Shown here: piece by piece, positions 26,925-35,849 of the stretch
How the letters are laid out: every line of letters starts with the position of its first letter
Numbering within the stretch: position 1 is the stretch's first letter
Assembly (NCBI RefSeq): GCF_029714285.1
Contig: NZ_CP121664.1
Coordinates: forward strand, 1-64,000
Origin: Rhizobium sp. CB3090
Lineage (GTDB): Bacteria > Pseudomonadota > Alphaproteobacteria > Rhizobiales > Rhizobiaceae
Length of the DNA: 64,000 nucleotides
Reading direction: 5' to 3'
Notes under the pieces: model-generated
Told to the model about the DNA's origin: nothing
Database searches by the model: none
Seen by the model: only the letters and a program-made list of their open reading frames with translations
Position numbers and translations under genes: made by a program

Positions 26925-27616
26925 AGTTTAGCCTCTGACGATAGGGTTGACGAAGCATTTGGCTGCAGGAGCCAGGTAAACAGCAGAAGGGCTGCAACGG
27001 CGCCGGCGACCTCGGCGATCCAGAAGCCCGGAAGATCGACCGGGCGAATGCCGGAGAAGCTATTGGTCAGCGACCGAGCCAAGGCAACAGCGGGATTGGC
27101 AAACGAGGTCGAGGCGGTGAACCAGTAAGCGGCCGTGATATAGAGCCCGACCAGCCACGGCACGGCTTTCTGCTCGAACTTGATGCCAGCGAGGATCACC
27201 GCCACCAGGCCGAAGGTCGCCACACCTTCCGAGAACCACTGCGCCCCGCCGGTACGAACCTTGCTCGACAGGTCGATGAGCGGCAGCGCGAACATCAGAT
27301 GGGCGGCGATCGTACCGAGCACGCCGCCAATGATCTGCGCGAGTACATAACCGGTGAGCTCGCGCCTTGGCAAATCGCGCGAGATTGCGAAGATCAGCGA
27401 GACCGCAGGGTTGAAGTGGGCGCCCGAGATTGGCCCGAGCACGGTGATCAGCACCACCAGGATCGCGCCGGTTGCCAGCGTATTGCCAAGCAGTGCCAGA
27501 CCAACGTCCTGCGTCAACGAGGTCGCCATGATGCCCGATCCCACCACCGTCGCGACCAGCATGGCGGTGCCAAGACCCTCGGCGACAAGCCGGCGCGGCA
27601 GATCGAACCCGCTCAT
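26921..27616 (-). CDS. aqpS: Aquaglyceroporin (AqpS-like) of the ars operon
   Basis: A 231-residue MIP-family channel from MSGFDLPRRLVAEG; the open frame extends upstream but is antisense to nothing meaningful there. The two pore motifs are SGAHFNPAVSL and FANPAVALAR, with the selectivity arginine after the second. Six membrane segments are visible. In Sinorhizobium meliloti AqpS replaces ArsB and lets arsenite made by ArsC flow out. The start overlaps the stop of the upstream phosphatase-type gene as TGATG. Symbol by family and context. Confidence 0.85.
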   Translation of the reverse strand: MSGFDLPRRLVAEGLGTAMLVATVVGSGIMATSLTQDVGLALLGNTLATGAILVVLITVLGPISGAHFNPAVSLIFAISRDLPRRELTGYVLAQIIGGVLGTIAAHLMFALPLIDLSSKVRTGGAQWFSEGVATFGLVAVILAGIKFEQKAVPWLVGLYITAAYWFTASTSFANPAVALARSLTNSFSGIRPVDLPGFWIAEVAGAVAALLLFTWLLQPNASSTLSSEAKL

Positions 27617-28146
27617 CAGCTTGCCTTCGACGGTTTTACGGTTGCGCCTTCCATGGCGCCGATCTGGCGCAGGTGCGTTTCCAGCGCAAGCCTGTCGATC
27701 GAGGCGAGCGGCAGGCTGACAAAGGCCGTGATCCGATTTTTCAGGTAGCGGGCGGCCTGGGCAAAGGCGCGGGTCTTCTCGATGTCGCTGCCTTCGACGG
27801 CGGCCGGATCTTCGACACCCCAATGGGCGCTCATCGGATGGCCGATCCACACCGGGCAAGCTTCACCGGCGGCGCTATCGCAGACCGTGAAGATGAAGTC
27901 CATTTCCGGTGCGCCAGGCTCGGCGAACTCATCCCAGCTCTTCGAGCGGAAACCGCTCGACGGATATCCGAGCGCCTCAAGCTCCTTCAGGGCATGCGGA
28001 TTGACCTCGCCCTTTGGCTGGCTGCCGGCCGAGAACGCCTTGAAGCGGCCTTTCCCCTCGGCATTGAGGATCGATTCTGCCAGGATCGAGCGGGCGGAGT
28101 TGCCCGTGCAGAGAAAGAGTACGTTGTAGATGCGGTCCGTGGTCAT
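27616..28146 (-). CDS. Arsenate reductase of the low-molecular-weight phosphatase type
   Basis: A 176-residue LMW-PTP-fold protein. The P-loop is VLFLCTGNSARSILAE and the general-acid aspartate is in HWGVEDPAAVEG. Related proteins reduce arsenate through a cysteine cascade or act as tyrosine phosphatases. The location right after arsR supports the arsenate role. It overlaps arsR and the aquaporin gene by 4 and 1 bp. Confidence 0.88.
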   Translation of the reverse strand: MTTDRIYNVLFLCTGNSARSILAESILNAEGKGRFKAFSAGSQPKGEVNPHALKELEALGYPSSGFRSKSWDEFAEPGAPEMDFIFTVCDSAAGEACPVWIGHPMSAHWGVEDPAAVEGSDIEKTRAFAQAARYLKNRITAFVSLPLASIDRLALETHLRQIGAMEGATVKPSKAS

Positions 28147-28499
28147 TGCAGTTTCTCCTCCATTTTAGGGGTACAGCAGGCCGCGACTTCCGCAGCCGGT
28201 GCGCAGATTTCCGGGCGGCCGGCACAGCAGTCTTCCATCAGGAAGCGGACCAGGCCGCCGAGCGCTTCGTAATTCGCGGTGTAGATGATCGAGCGGGATT
28301 CACGCTTCTGGTCGATCAGCCCCGAACGCTCCAACTCCTTCAGATGGAAGGAGACGTTCGACGGCGAGACCTCGGCCTTTTCGGCGATCGCGCCTGCTGC
28401 CAACCCGTCGGGGCCGGCAACCACCAGCATGCGGACGATCTGAAGACGGGTCTCCTGCGACAAGGCGCCGAATGAGATGAGGGCTTGACGTCGATCCAT
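28143..28499 (-). CDS. arsR: ArsR-family metalloregulator
   Basis: A 118-residue winged-helix repressor. The recognition region is EVSPSNVSFHLKELERSGLI. Cysteines that could bind arsenite cluster in the C-terminal part (EDCCAGRPEIC and AACC) rather than in the alpha3 helix of the classical R773 type, as in the Agrobacterium/Acidithiobacillus class. First gene of the six-gene minus-strand operon. The gap to the divergent DUF6428 gene contains the likely operator. Confidence 0.92.
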   Translation of the reverse strand: MDRRQALISFGALSQETRLQIVRMLVVAGPDGLAAGAIAEKAEVSPSNVSFHLKELERSGLIDQKRESRSIIYTANYEALGGLVRFLMEDCCAGRPEICAPAAEVAACCTPKMEEKLQ

Positions 28500-28500
28500 A

Positions 28501-28526
28501 TTTCAACAATCCTTGAATCATTGAAA
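28501..28526. promoter_or_regulatory. Putative ArsR operator between arsR and the DUF6428 gene
   Basis: TTTCAA and TTGAAA arms face each other 14 bases apart, with an inner TTGAATCATTGAA part, in the 42 bp gap between divergent genes. ArsR-family repressors bind such dyads. The site could control both directions. Confidence 0.6.
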
Positions 28527-28541
28527 CGAGGATTAGCGTAA

Positions 28542-29066
28542 ATGAACGCCATCGACAACAGCAAAATGCAGAGGGACGACATCAGCCTCGGCGACCTCAT
28601 GGGCGTGCTTGCGGGCGCCAAGGATTCGCCGCTGGTTTTTTATTTCAATGGTCAGCCAGTGAAGCCCGGCTATCACGTCACCGAGGTCAAGGCCGGCCAG
28701 TTCTCCGCCCTCGACTGCGGCGCCAATCCGGAAGCCTGGTCCGAGATCTTTATTCAGCTCTGGGATATCGAGGAGGGGGATCGCACACACATGCAGGCCG
28801 GCAAATTCTACGCGATCATCCGCAAGGTCACCGAGCACGTGAAGCTCGATGATACTGCCAAACTGACCTTTGAAGTCAGCGACGGTGTTCAGCCCATGCA
28901 GCTCTACTGCGCTGCCATGCCAACGCTGCGCGCCGGCGCCGTCCACGTTGAACTGTCGCCGAGGCCGGCAAGCTGCAAGCCGCGTGATCGCTGGCTGGCC
29001 GAGCAGCAGGCCCAATCACAATCATGCTGTGGTCCGTCGGCCGGAAAGACTGCCTGCTGCCCATAG
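28542..29066 (+). CDS. DUF6428 family protein of the ars cluster
   Basis: A 174-residue protein divergent from arsR. The core LVFYFNGQPVKPGYHVTEVK and IFIQLWDIEEGDRTHMQAGK match the DUF6428 family, often found in ars clusters. The C-terminus is cysteine-rich (SCCGPSAGKTACCP), suggesting metalloid binding. The function is not known. Its stop lies 3 bp from the tniQ stop of the convergent transposition module. Confidence 0.75.
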   Translation: MNAIDNSKMQRDDISLGDLMGVLAGAKDSPLVFYFNGQPVKPGYHVTEVKAGQFSALDCGANPEAWSEIFIQLWDIEEGDRTHMQAGKFYAIIRKVTEHVKLDDTAKLTFEVSDGVQPMQLYCAAMPTLRAGAVHVELSPRPASCKPRDRWLAEQQAQSQSCCGPSAGKTACCP

Positions 29067-29068
29067 AC

Positions 29069-30136
29069 TCACGGATCGCCCGGCGGCAGGCCGGTTGTAC
29101 CGTCGTTTCGACCGGGCGCCCGGGATGGCTCTTGCATGATCCGCACATAGGCGGCCAGCAACGCGGAAAGCGTAGCGACCCGCGGCTGGACTCTCGTAGG
29201 GCAGCGCACGGTGGCGCGATGCCTGTGCCGTCGGCGTTCGAGAGCATGGGCGAGCAGCCCGATCAAACGGCCGTGACCACCTACCAGCAGGATAGAGCGT
29301 CGCCAATGTGCGGTCGCAGCGTCGTCGACAGCAGGCAGCCAATCATTCGGTCGCAGGGTAAGCCGCTCGAAACATCGGATGCGCGCTGATGTCGACAGGC
29401 GGTTAAGGGGCGCCATTGAATAGAGCCCGACGATGCTGGGCATGCTCAGCAGACGCCGAACGAGAATATTACTGCCGGCGGATCCGGCTATCACTTCCAG
29501 CTTGCAGATGTCGTTGAGGCAACGGTTGAGCCGTCGTGCCGCCGGGCTGACAATGGTTGTCGACGCCCGACGCAGATCGTAGCCGCAACGGGCACAGCGA
29601 TGTTGCGGGACGAGTTCAACCTGGCTGAAAGCCGCAATCCGGCTGCGGCAGGATGGACATCGGTCGCGTAACCCGCATTTATGTTTTGCACATGCAATTC
29701 GGGTTGCCAGCCGCCACTCCCGCCGAAAATATGGTTCTGTGTCGCCGGCAAGGCAGCGTGGGCAAAACTGCAGCCAAGTTGAACCGTCGCGACGTCCTTG
29801 GCTGCCAAGCGGCAGCAGGAGCGCTCGCAACGGAGACGACGTCCATGACATCGCCGTGAGCTGGCGTTGCGTAACACCGGTGCGCGCGCATAGCAGGTTC
29901 GCCACATCGGTCGGGAGCTTCAGGTCGAGCGACGCCGACCACATCCCCGAACGGAGGCCTAGCACGCGAGCGAAGGTTCTGGGCGCGATGCCATTTGCGA
30001 ATGCGAGCCGATGCAACCAGCTCGACAGCAATTCGTCAGGCTGCCATGTGGGAATGATCGGCCACCGGTCCGAGACGACGTCACGGTATCGCTCCTGGAT
30101 GCGTACGATCAAGCCAGGTGCCTTGGCCTCCGTCAT
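29069..30136 (-). CDS. tniQ: TniQ family protein, module 2
   Basis: A 355-residue TniQ. The N-terminal signature is WQPDELLSSWLHRLAFANG and the zinc motifs FCPRCLAGDTEPYFRREW, ACAKHK, CPSC and CARCGYDL. It is only distantly similar to module 1 TniQ. It overlaps tniB by 4 bp and is the last gene of tniABQ. Its 3' end abuts the ars cargo instead of a resolvase gene. Confidence 0.9.
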   Translation of the reverse strand: MTEAKAPGLIVRIQERYRDVVSDRWPIIPTWQPDELLSSWLHRLAFANGIAPRTFARVLGLRSGMWSASLDLKLPTDVANLLCARTGVTQRQLTAMSWTSSPLRALLLPLGSQGRRDGSTWLQFCPRCLAGDTEPYFRREWRLATRIACAKHKCGLRDRCPSCRSRIAAFSQVELVPQHRCARCGYDLRRASTTIVSPAARRLNRCLNDICKLEVIAGSAGSNILVRRLLSMPSIVGLYSMAPLNRLSTSARIRCFERLTLRPNDWLPAVDDAATAHWRRSILLVGGHGRLIGLLAHALERRRHRHRATVRCPTRVQPRVATLSALLAAYVRIMQEPSRAPGRNDGTTGLPPGDP

Positions 30137-31023
30137 AGAAGCCTCTCGCGCAAGATTGAAGTGCGCCGCTGCGAAAGCGGGACGTGGCGGAGTTCGTCGA
30201 TTCCGGCCTTAGTGATGCGCTCGGTCCCCGATCTTATCGCGTGGATCGCCACCTTGGTGACGATGGTGACGATCTCGCCGATCAGTCCCTCCGACAGGGC
30301 GAATATGCGACGGGCCAATCGTTCATCCGATAAATCCGAGCTTCGCGTTAGGGGAAGCGCTGCTTCCAGGCTGTCGAGGAGCATGAAATAGTCCTCGTCA
30401 TATTGCCAGCGCGGAACCGCGACGAGGTCGAAGCGGCTCGCCATTTCACTGGTGGCGTTGACGAGGTCATAGACGGCCACTTCGCCGATCAGCACCGGAG
30501 AGACATCATATTGGCGGCCGATGCGGCGCAGGAAAGCGAAGACCGCCTCTATGTCGCGATCACGTCCTCGCAATGCATTGTGAAACTCGTCGAAAATCAG
30601 CACCCTCGGCTTGAGGCTTGCCAGCAAGTGATCGAGTTGTTCGGCCTTGCGGCCGATATCCCGCATCTCGGCGCCCGGCGCCCGCAGCCCCTGCAGAATA
30701 CTCGCGTAGAAGTGGCCAAGCCCGGCACCCTCGCGCGTTTGAACGATCCACACTCTTTGCTTAGGCGCGGTTCTTAAGTGTTCGACCGCAAAGCGCTCCG
30801 CAATCATCGTCTTGCCGTTGGCGTATGGGCCGAGCAGCATCAGGCCCTGCGTCCGCAACGACTGAGGCCGTGATAGCAATTCCGTTAGCCGTCGATGGGC
30901 GTCCTTGGCGACGTGATGCCCGATCCATCGCGGGGCGCGGATATAGGCGATCCGGTCCTCTGGATCGCGATCCAGATAGGGCCGGACATGGTCCAGCAGA
31001 TGATCCGACATACTGGCTACCAA
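30133..31023 (-). CDS. tniB: TniB-type AAA+ transposition ATPase, module 2
   Basis: A 296-residue AAA+ ATPase with Walker A-like LLGPYANGKTMIAE and Walker B VLIFDEFHNALRG. The Walker A loop reads GPYANGKT, shorter in glycines than module 1. It overlaps tniA by 7 bp and tniQ by 4 bp. Expected to form filaments that recruit TniA to targets. Confidence 0.92.
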   Translation of the reverse strand: MVASMSDHLLDHVRPYLDRDPEDRIAYIRAPRWIGHHVAKDAHRRLTELLSRPQSLRTQGLMLLGPYANGKTMIAERFAVEHLRTAPKQRVWIVQTREGAGLGHFYASILQGLRAPGAEMRDIGRKAEQLDHLLASLKPRVLIFDEFHNALRGRDRDIEAVFAFLRRIGRQYDVSPVLIGEVAVYDLVNATSEMASRFDLVAVPRWQYDEDYFMLLDSLEAALPLTRSSDLSDERLARRIFALSEGLIGEIVTIVTKVAIHAIRSGTERITKAGIDELRHVPLSQRRTSILRERLL

Positions 31024-32669
31024 TCTTCGACTGGCAGCCTGCGCTTTTGGCGCTTGGGATGTTCGCTAGGAACAGACGCTTGCGACCGCACGGCCGCATA
31101 CGGCTTTGCCGCCGCGGCGGCGTGCGCGCTACGCGTCGCATCCCGCAACTGGCTTTTGGAGGGTTTTGCTGCTTCGACAATGGTTGCGATCTCGCGACGA
31201 AACGCGACCTTTTCGACATTGGAGCGATGGTTTGCCACGCGTCGGTTCGCGCGCTCGATCTCATGCTCCCAAAGCGTCACAGGCGCGAGATAACCGTCGC
31301 GCCGTTCGACCGGCCGAAATTCTGCGGTCTCCGGATCCCGGATATAAACATGGCTGATGTCCCGCGGGTCGTATCGCACGTCCAGCTTTGCGAGCCGGTC
31401 GCGCCGTGGAACCAGGACGCCCAGCCATGGCGAATAATAATGAAGGGCGAATAGACTGATTCCTTGCGGCGACAGTCGCCTTTCCGCCCCAGGCAGGAAC
31501 GACAGCAATACCCGTTGTGGATCGTCGTCGGAATGAGGCAGGTTCGCGCTGCTCCGCTGCCATACCGTGATCGGCACCTTCAACGTTTTCGAATTTTGCT
31601 GAAGATTGTGATCGATCACCGCCAGCGCGACGCAACGCTCCAGATCCGCAAAGCTTAGGCGTGCACGGCGCTCGGCCGGATATTCGTCACGGTCGACCAC
31701 CGAGCGGCCCGACGAACCTGGATAAGCGGCGAGAATCCCGTTGAGCTTACCCAGCAATCGCTCGACCACGCCGCCCTGATGAACGCGGCCGCGATCGCGA
31801 TAGCGGATCCGGATGCCATAGTCATCGCAGCCTCGTTGGAACGCATGTCCCTTGAATTCTTTCGCAGAATCCGTGACGAGCAGCCGCGGCCGGCCGCACA
31901 TCGGCCAGACGTGATCGAGATTTCGCAAGGCAAGCCATGGGCCTTTGGGGCAGATCGCCTGCGCCAGGCACAGCGCGACGGACAGGACGGAAGGCTTTTC
32001 CAGCGTCAAGCAGAATCCGACAATGGCGCGTGTCGCAACATCGGTAACAATCGTGAGGTAGGCACGGCCCACGAAGACCCCGCCTCCGTCGATCACCTCC
32101 ACGAAATTGATATCGGTTGGGGTATGGTCGATTTGACAGACGTCGAGCGGATGCTCGGCGTGGATATAGCCCGGCCGCGGCTTTAACCGCAGCAGGTGCT
32201 TTGGATTGGCCGACCGGTTCCTGGCAATCTCTTCCGGCGTAAACAACACCGGAATGCGTCTTGCGATGGCGACCTGGGAAGGCGGGGCAAGGCCAGCCTC
32301 CTCGCAGCGGGCGCGGATCTCGGCGACGACTGGGGCAAGCGGCGGCGCCTCTAGTGTCAACCATTGCTCGCGCAGCGTTTCGTTGATGATGTCCTCGATC
32401 TCAAGTGAAAGCCGCTTGCGCCGGGTTGCGGCAACGCGGGGGAGCAAGGCGGTCACCGTCCGGTCGGCGCGATAGCGTGTAAGCAAGTTGTATACCTGCC
32501 GGGAGGATAGGCACAGTTCCGCCGCCGCGCGCGCGATAGCAGGTTGCCTCGGACCGACCTCATCGAGAATCTTGTCCAGCTCACGGGCTGTACGGCGCGC
32601 CGTCGTCCATTGCTCGCCCGAAATCGCGCGAGCCCCAGCTGACGTTCGATCGTGCAATCGCTTTGGCAA
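31017..32669 (-). CDS. tniA: TniA-type DDE transposase, module 2
   Basis: A 550-residue transposase with D181 (QIDHTPTD), D267 (VTDSAKEF) and E303 (QGGVVERLLG), again DD(35)E. N-terminal HTH regions and a Mu-like C-terminal barrel are present. The gene starts 73 bp inside the proposed right end. That stretch holds two repeats of ATCGTT/ATCGTA preceded by TTGAA, possible TniA-binding sites. Divergent from module 1, so the two systems are separate arrivals and not a recent duplication. Confidence 0.93.
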   Translation of the reverse strand: MPKRLHDRTSAGARAISGEQWTTARRTARELDKILDEVGPRQPAIARAAAELCLSSRQVYNLLTRYRADRTVTALLPRVAATRRKRLSLEIEDIINETLREQWLTLEAPPLAPVVAEIRARCEEAGLAPPSQVAIARRIPVLFTPEEIARNRSANPKHLLRLKPRPGYIHAEHPLDVCQIDHTPTDINFVEVIDGGGVFVGRAYLTIVTDVATRAIVGFCLTLEKPSVLSVALCLAQAICPKGPWLALRNLDHVWPMCGRPRLLVTDSAKEFKGHAFQRGCDDYGIRIRYRDRGRVHQGGVVERLLGKLNGILAAYPGSSGRSVVDRDEYPAERRARLSFADLERCVALAVIDHNLQQNSKTLKVPITVWQRSSANLPHSDDDPQRVLLSFLPGAERRLSPQGISLFALHYYSPWLGVLVPRRDRLAKLDVRYDPRDISHVYIRDPETAEFRPVERRDGYLAPVTLWEHEIERANRRVANHRSNVEKVAFRREIATIVEAAKPSKSQLRDATRSAHAAAAAKPYAAVRSQASVPSEHPKRQKRRLPVEDW

Positions 32670-32768
32670 AGGTGGACTTCATTGAAATCGTTAGCGGAAA
32701 ATCGTTCCCTTTTTATCGGCTAAACCTAACTGCCGTATGACATTTTCCAGATTGAAATCGTAAAGTAA

Positions 32769-33827
32769 AAGCCACAGGCGCGGCTCGACGAGCGCATCGC
32801 CCGTTCCTCGGTTGGAGAGGGCTGGATCGCGCGCACCCATTTCGCCGACGCCTGCGCCTCGCTGTGGATCGATGGCGAACTTGTCCATCTCGAAGACCTC
32901 GTCCTCCATGACGGGCTGCGGGATGTCCGCACGCCGAGCCATGAACTGACGATCGCTCGCGACGTGTTGAGGACCCGCCGGCGCATCGCCGCGCAGCCAC
33001 CTGGTTGGGCACTGTCCGCAGAAGGCATCCGAACTTTGCGACAGACATCGGACATCAATCCGGCCGACCCAGATGCAGTGGAGCCGGCCGTCGTCGTTCG
33101 GCCCGCGGTCAGGGATGATCCAGAAGGAGAGGGGAAAGACATCAATGAAGCCGAAAGGCTTCCCGGCGTCGACTATGCCGCCATTGATGCGCTGCTCGCC
33201 CGTTCGGAGGCGGCCATCGAGCAAGCAAAAAAGCCCGGCTGGGCTCCGGCCGATCCGCTGGTCTATGATCTCGACTGGGACGAGGATGCCCGGCTCGACG
33301 AATGGCGCGGGGTGCTGAGGCAGGCGCAAGACCTACCGGCGGTGATGCAGGCGATTATCGCCCTCGATGCCTGGAACGAATTGTCCGTGCTGCAACATGC
33401 GCCGTGGCTCGGCCGGTTGCTGGCCGCGTCTATCCTTCGTCAGGCCGGCATCACGTCAGGCGCGCATTTGGCCGCCATCAACCTCGGCCTCAAAACCATT
33501 CCTGTCGATCGGCGCCGGCATCGCGATCACGAAACTCGGCTGCTCGCCATCGCCCACGGATTTTTGGCGGCCGCCGAGATTGGCCTGAAGGAGCATGACC
33601 GGCTGGTTTTGGCGCGGACCTTGTTCGAGCGGAAGTTGGAAGGACGGCGGACCTCTTCAAAATTGCCGGACCTCGTCGAGCTCGTCATGGCAAAGCCATT
33701 GGTGTCGGCGGGGATGGTGGCCATGACACTGGACGTGACGCCGCAGGCGGCGCGGCGGATCGTTTTGGAACTCGGCTTGAGAGAGATCACGGGGAGGGGG
33801 AGGTTCCGGGCATGGGGCATCATCTAG
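32769..33827 (+). pseudogene. DUF1612 / helix-turn-helix protein, 5'-truncated
   Basis: From 32769 the frame reads [20 protein letters not shown] and on through the DUF1612 region ([20 protein letters not shown]) to the C-terminal HTH ([20 protein letters not shown]). The family normally has a longer N-terminus; here an in-frame TAA at 32766 and the transposon end at about 32742 cut it off. A GTG at 32964 could allow internal initiation. DUF1612 genes usually neighbour DUF1403/ScpB on rhizobial plasmids, so insertion material between 22.8 and 32.7 kb has probably separated them. Confidence 0.72.
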
Positions 33828-33990
33828 CGCAACGCGAAGGAGTGAAGCCGACGGCACCGTTGGATATCTTTGCTGCGATAATAATGTCTTTGCGCCTTGG
33901 ACCGGTTGCCACATAGCGCCATGGGACACCAGCGGCGCCTTTTGGTTTTGGACGTATCGATAAACAGCCAGCTGCACGTTTCACATTGCC
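33824..33990 (-). pseudogene. CGNR zinc-finger protein, C-terminal scrap
   Basis: The minus strand encodes WQCETCSWLFIDTSKTKRRR and WCPMALCGNRSKAQRHYYR, the CGNR zinc-finger signature that ends a family of stress-related proteins. All upstream sequence is missing and it is fused in frame to an MFS scrap. Confidence 0.75.
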
Positions 33991-34120
33991 ACACCGTCCA
34001 GACATGGGCGGGACTGATCGAGCCCAATGCAGACTGGACGAGCAATGGCAGGTAGGTTGCGGTGATAATGTAGCCGAAGCCGCTGAGGCTGTAGGTGACG
34101 ATCAGGCGCCCCGCCGTCAT
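33991..34120 (-). pseudogene. YbfB/YjiJ-type MFS transporter scrap
   Basis: About 43 residues, LIVTYSLSGFGYIITATYLP and following, match an internal membrane segment of YbfB/YjiJ-type MFS proteins. They run in frame into the CGNR scrap, so a deletion fused the two. Not expected to be functional. Confidence 0.5.
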
Positions 34121-34570
34121 CGGCGCTGCATCAAAATGGAACGTAGATATTGTTGGTTCTTCTCCAGAACCCGATGCACTAGCTTTCGTGCGCTACATGG
34201 CACACCGAAGTGCGGCGATTTTGCGCCCGTCAATGGGTCGGAGCAGATGTTTGACCAATCTTTGGTCTCTCTGACGGCGGAATACACCAACTCTCTGAAA
34301 CTGAAGATGCGCTGGCAAAGCTGCGCAAAGGACAAATGACGAATCGTCGCTCAGCCGCATTGACGAGAAGGCAATGGTCGGCATGTCCAATGGCTCCTTG
34401 TGCCGCGAGGTCGGTCCGATCTGGGCTTGAAGGAGAATGAGCTCAAAGGCATGATCTCGCCGTGGCGGCATCCGCAATCTAGAAGGAGGGCGCGTTGGAA
34501 GAGGGTAGCGCATAGACAAGGCTTGACCCGCCGGCTGGCCGGCGAGCCGTCGCGACGTTCGGAGCCCTGT
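34121..34570. other. Stretch with no supportable gene
   Basis: About 450 bp. A 72-codon minus-strand frame (34117-34335) overlaps the MFS scrap but shows no family signature. Other frames are short. It is probably decayed DNA between insertion events. Confidence 0.35.
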
Positions 34571-34571
34571 C

Positions 34572-34844
34572 CATCCTCTGCGCCCTCAGTGCAAGTCCTC
34601 CCAGGCACTGGAAGCCGTGGAAGATATTCTGACGAAAGCGAGAGACTTTGGTTATAAATGTTATGAATATGACCTGATCATGCTGAAGGCGGAAATGATT
34701 TGGCAGAGCGGTCAACCTGACGACGCCGAGCAGCTGTTCGACAGACTTTCCGAACTCGAACGTGAGACAGGATATAAGGCGCTCCACCTCCAACGTATGC
34801 TTATTCAGATGAACCAGTCACCGCTGGAAGCCTATCCTGGGTAG
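34572..34844 (+). pseudogene. TPR-like fragment
   Basis: The plus strand encodes SQALEAVEDILTKARDFGYK and AEMIWQSGQPDDAEQLFDRL, helical pairs of TPR type, ending at a stop in 34842-34844. No start with a ribosome site is visible and the frame opens in surrounding debris, so it is read as a 3' remnant of a larger gene. Confidence 0.4.
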
Positions 34845-34853
34845 GCAGCCGGC

Positions 34854-34876
34854 GCCGAAGCGCGCCGGGCTTCGGC
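34854..34876. terminator. Hairpin after the TPR fragment
   Basis: GCCGAAGC and GCTTCGGC arms with a 7-base loop, 9 bp after the stop of the TPR fragment. Terminator-like, but only TT follows. Confidence 0.4.
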
Positions 34877-35012
34877 TTGGTGATGCTTAAGATCGTTCAA
34901 AACGTTGCGAACAGTTGAGAGATCTCCAGCGACAGTCGACGCGCTCGATGAAAGTTAGGGGTCGCGGAATGCTGATCTGGAGAAATGTCCAGACCAGCCT
35001 GCTGCCAAGCGG

Positions 35013-35849
35013 TCACGGCGTGAAAACAGGTAGTTTTGCAAGCGTGGGCGCTGCGGATCTGGCTAGTCCGTCCAGCCTGGCGGCTTCCACCGCCCCCAAA
35101 GCTTCGAGCGTCCAGCAGAGCGACGACCGATGGGCCTCGACAGCTTTGCGCGAGGATTTCATGTCAAACGTCGACGATGCGATAAACTTTGCGGTCTTTC
35201 GGTTCTCTGTGGGCTCGCTGTACATCCCCAAGCCATGGCAAAAGAGGTATTTGTCGATGATCCGGTAGCCCAGCAACGGGTTGAGGCCCGCGTCACCGGC
35301 CTTCCGACAAATGTCCGTCGAGACGGCGCTCCAGCTCGGCGCGAGACATGCATAAAAGTCCGACATTTGCTGGAGCCCCGGTCGGTCAGACCCTGTGACC
35401 GCGGCACCGACATATTTGTCAAAAAGCGTCCACCCCTGCGGCTGAATGAACCAGGAAAGCTTTGAAAAGGCAGAGGCCAACTCGCGCTGGCTTGTTCGGC
35501 CGTCCTCGTAGGTAATGGTGACCGGCGTGCTCTCCGCCAGAATCTTCAGCGCTGTTGCGCGCGCAAGGACGTCTATAGAGAAGATGTCATGGGACGGCTT
35601 TTGTGCGAACGCTTCCACGATCTTTTGAGCTTGGCTTTCCTGTTTGTCGGACGGAATATTGCGGGAGACCGAATACGCCCGAGCGATCGTTCTTAGGCGA
35701 GCAATGTCGATGCTGGCAGTTGCAGGGGCTGTTGGCCGCCCGTCGCCGTCAATTGCCCCGGTCAGCTTCAGAAATCCAAAATCCGACGTGATCCACCACT
35801 TGTAGGCATCGATCACCGCCAAAAGCGCAAAATCATCCTTCGTCATCAA
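35013..35849 (-). CDS. Orphan hypothetical protein
   Basis: 278 residues, family not recognised. MMTKDDFALLAVIDAYKWWI at the start and LNPLLGYRIIDKYLFCHGLG in the second half look like an alpha-helical soluble domain. No transmembrane segment, signal peptide or catalytic motif is evident. The frame is long, codon use looks normal for the window and no overlapping better candidate exists, so it is probably real. It lies at the left edge of the defence-gene region. Confidence 0.6.
   Translation of the reverse strand: MMTKDDFALLAVIDAYKWWITSDFGFLKLTGAIDGDGRPTAPATASIDIARLRTIARAYSVSRNIPSDKQESQAQKIVEAFAQKPSHDIFSIDVLARATALKILAESTPVTITYEDGRTSQRELASAFSKLSWFIQPQGWTLFDKYVGAAVTGSDRPGLQQMSDFYACLAPSWSAVSTDICRKAGDAGLNPLLGYRIIDKYLFCHGLGMYSEPTENRKTAKFIASSTFDMKSSRKAVEAHRSSLCWTLEALGAVEAARLDGLARSAAPTLAKLPVFTP

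Larger units (their letters stand above)
24516..32742 (-). mobile_element. Tn5053-like transposon carrying the arsenic operon (proposed ends)
   Basis: The unit comprises tniA-tniB-tniQ (32669-29069, minus strand) and the ars cluster (24573-29066). At the left, reading inward, TGTCA is followed by GTTCGGTCTTAGCC; at the right, reading inward, TGTCA by GTTAGGTTTAGCC. Each lies about 60-75 bp outside the outermost gene. The start TGTCA is usual for Tn5053/Tn7-class ends. The flanking 5-mers (GCCAT and TTTTC) do not match, so either the ends are slightly off or a rearrangement followed insertion. There is no resolvase gene inside. Confidence 0.5.

Noticed and set aside
34117..34335. 72-codon minus-strand frame overlapping the MFS scrap by ATGA
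   Set aside because: No motif, no ribosome site and located in debris; coupling to a truncated gene is probably chance.
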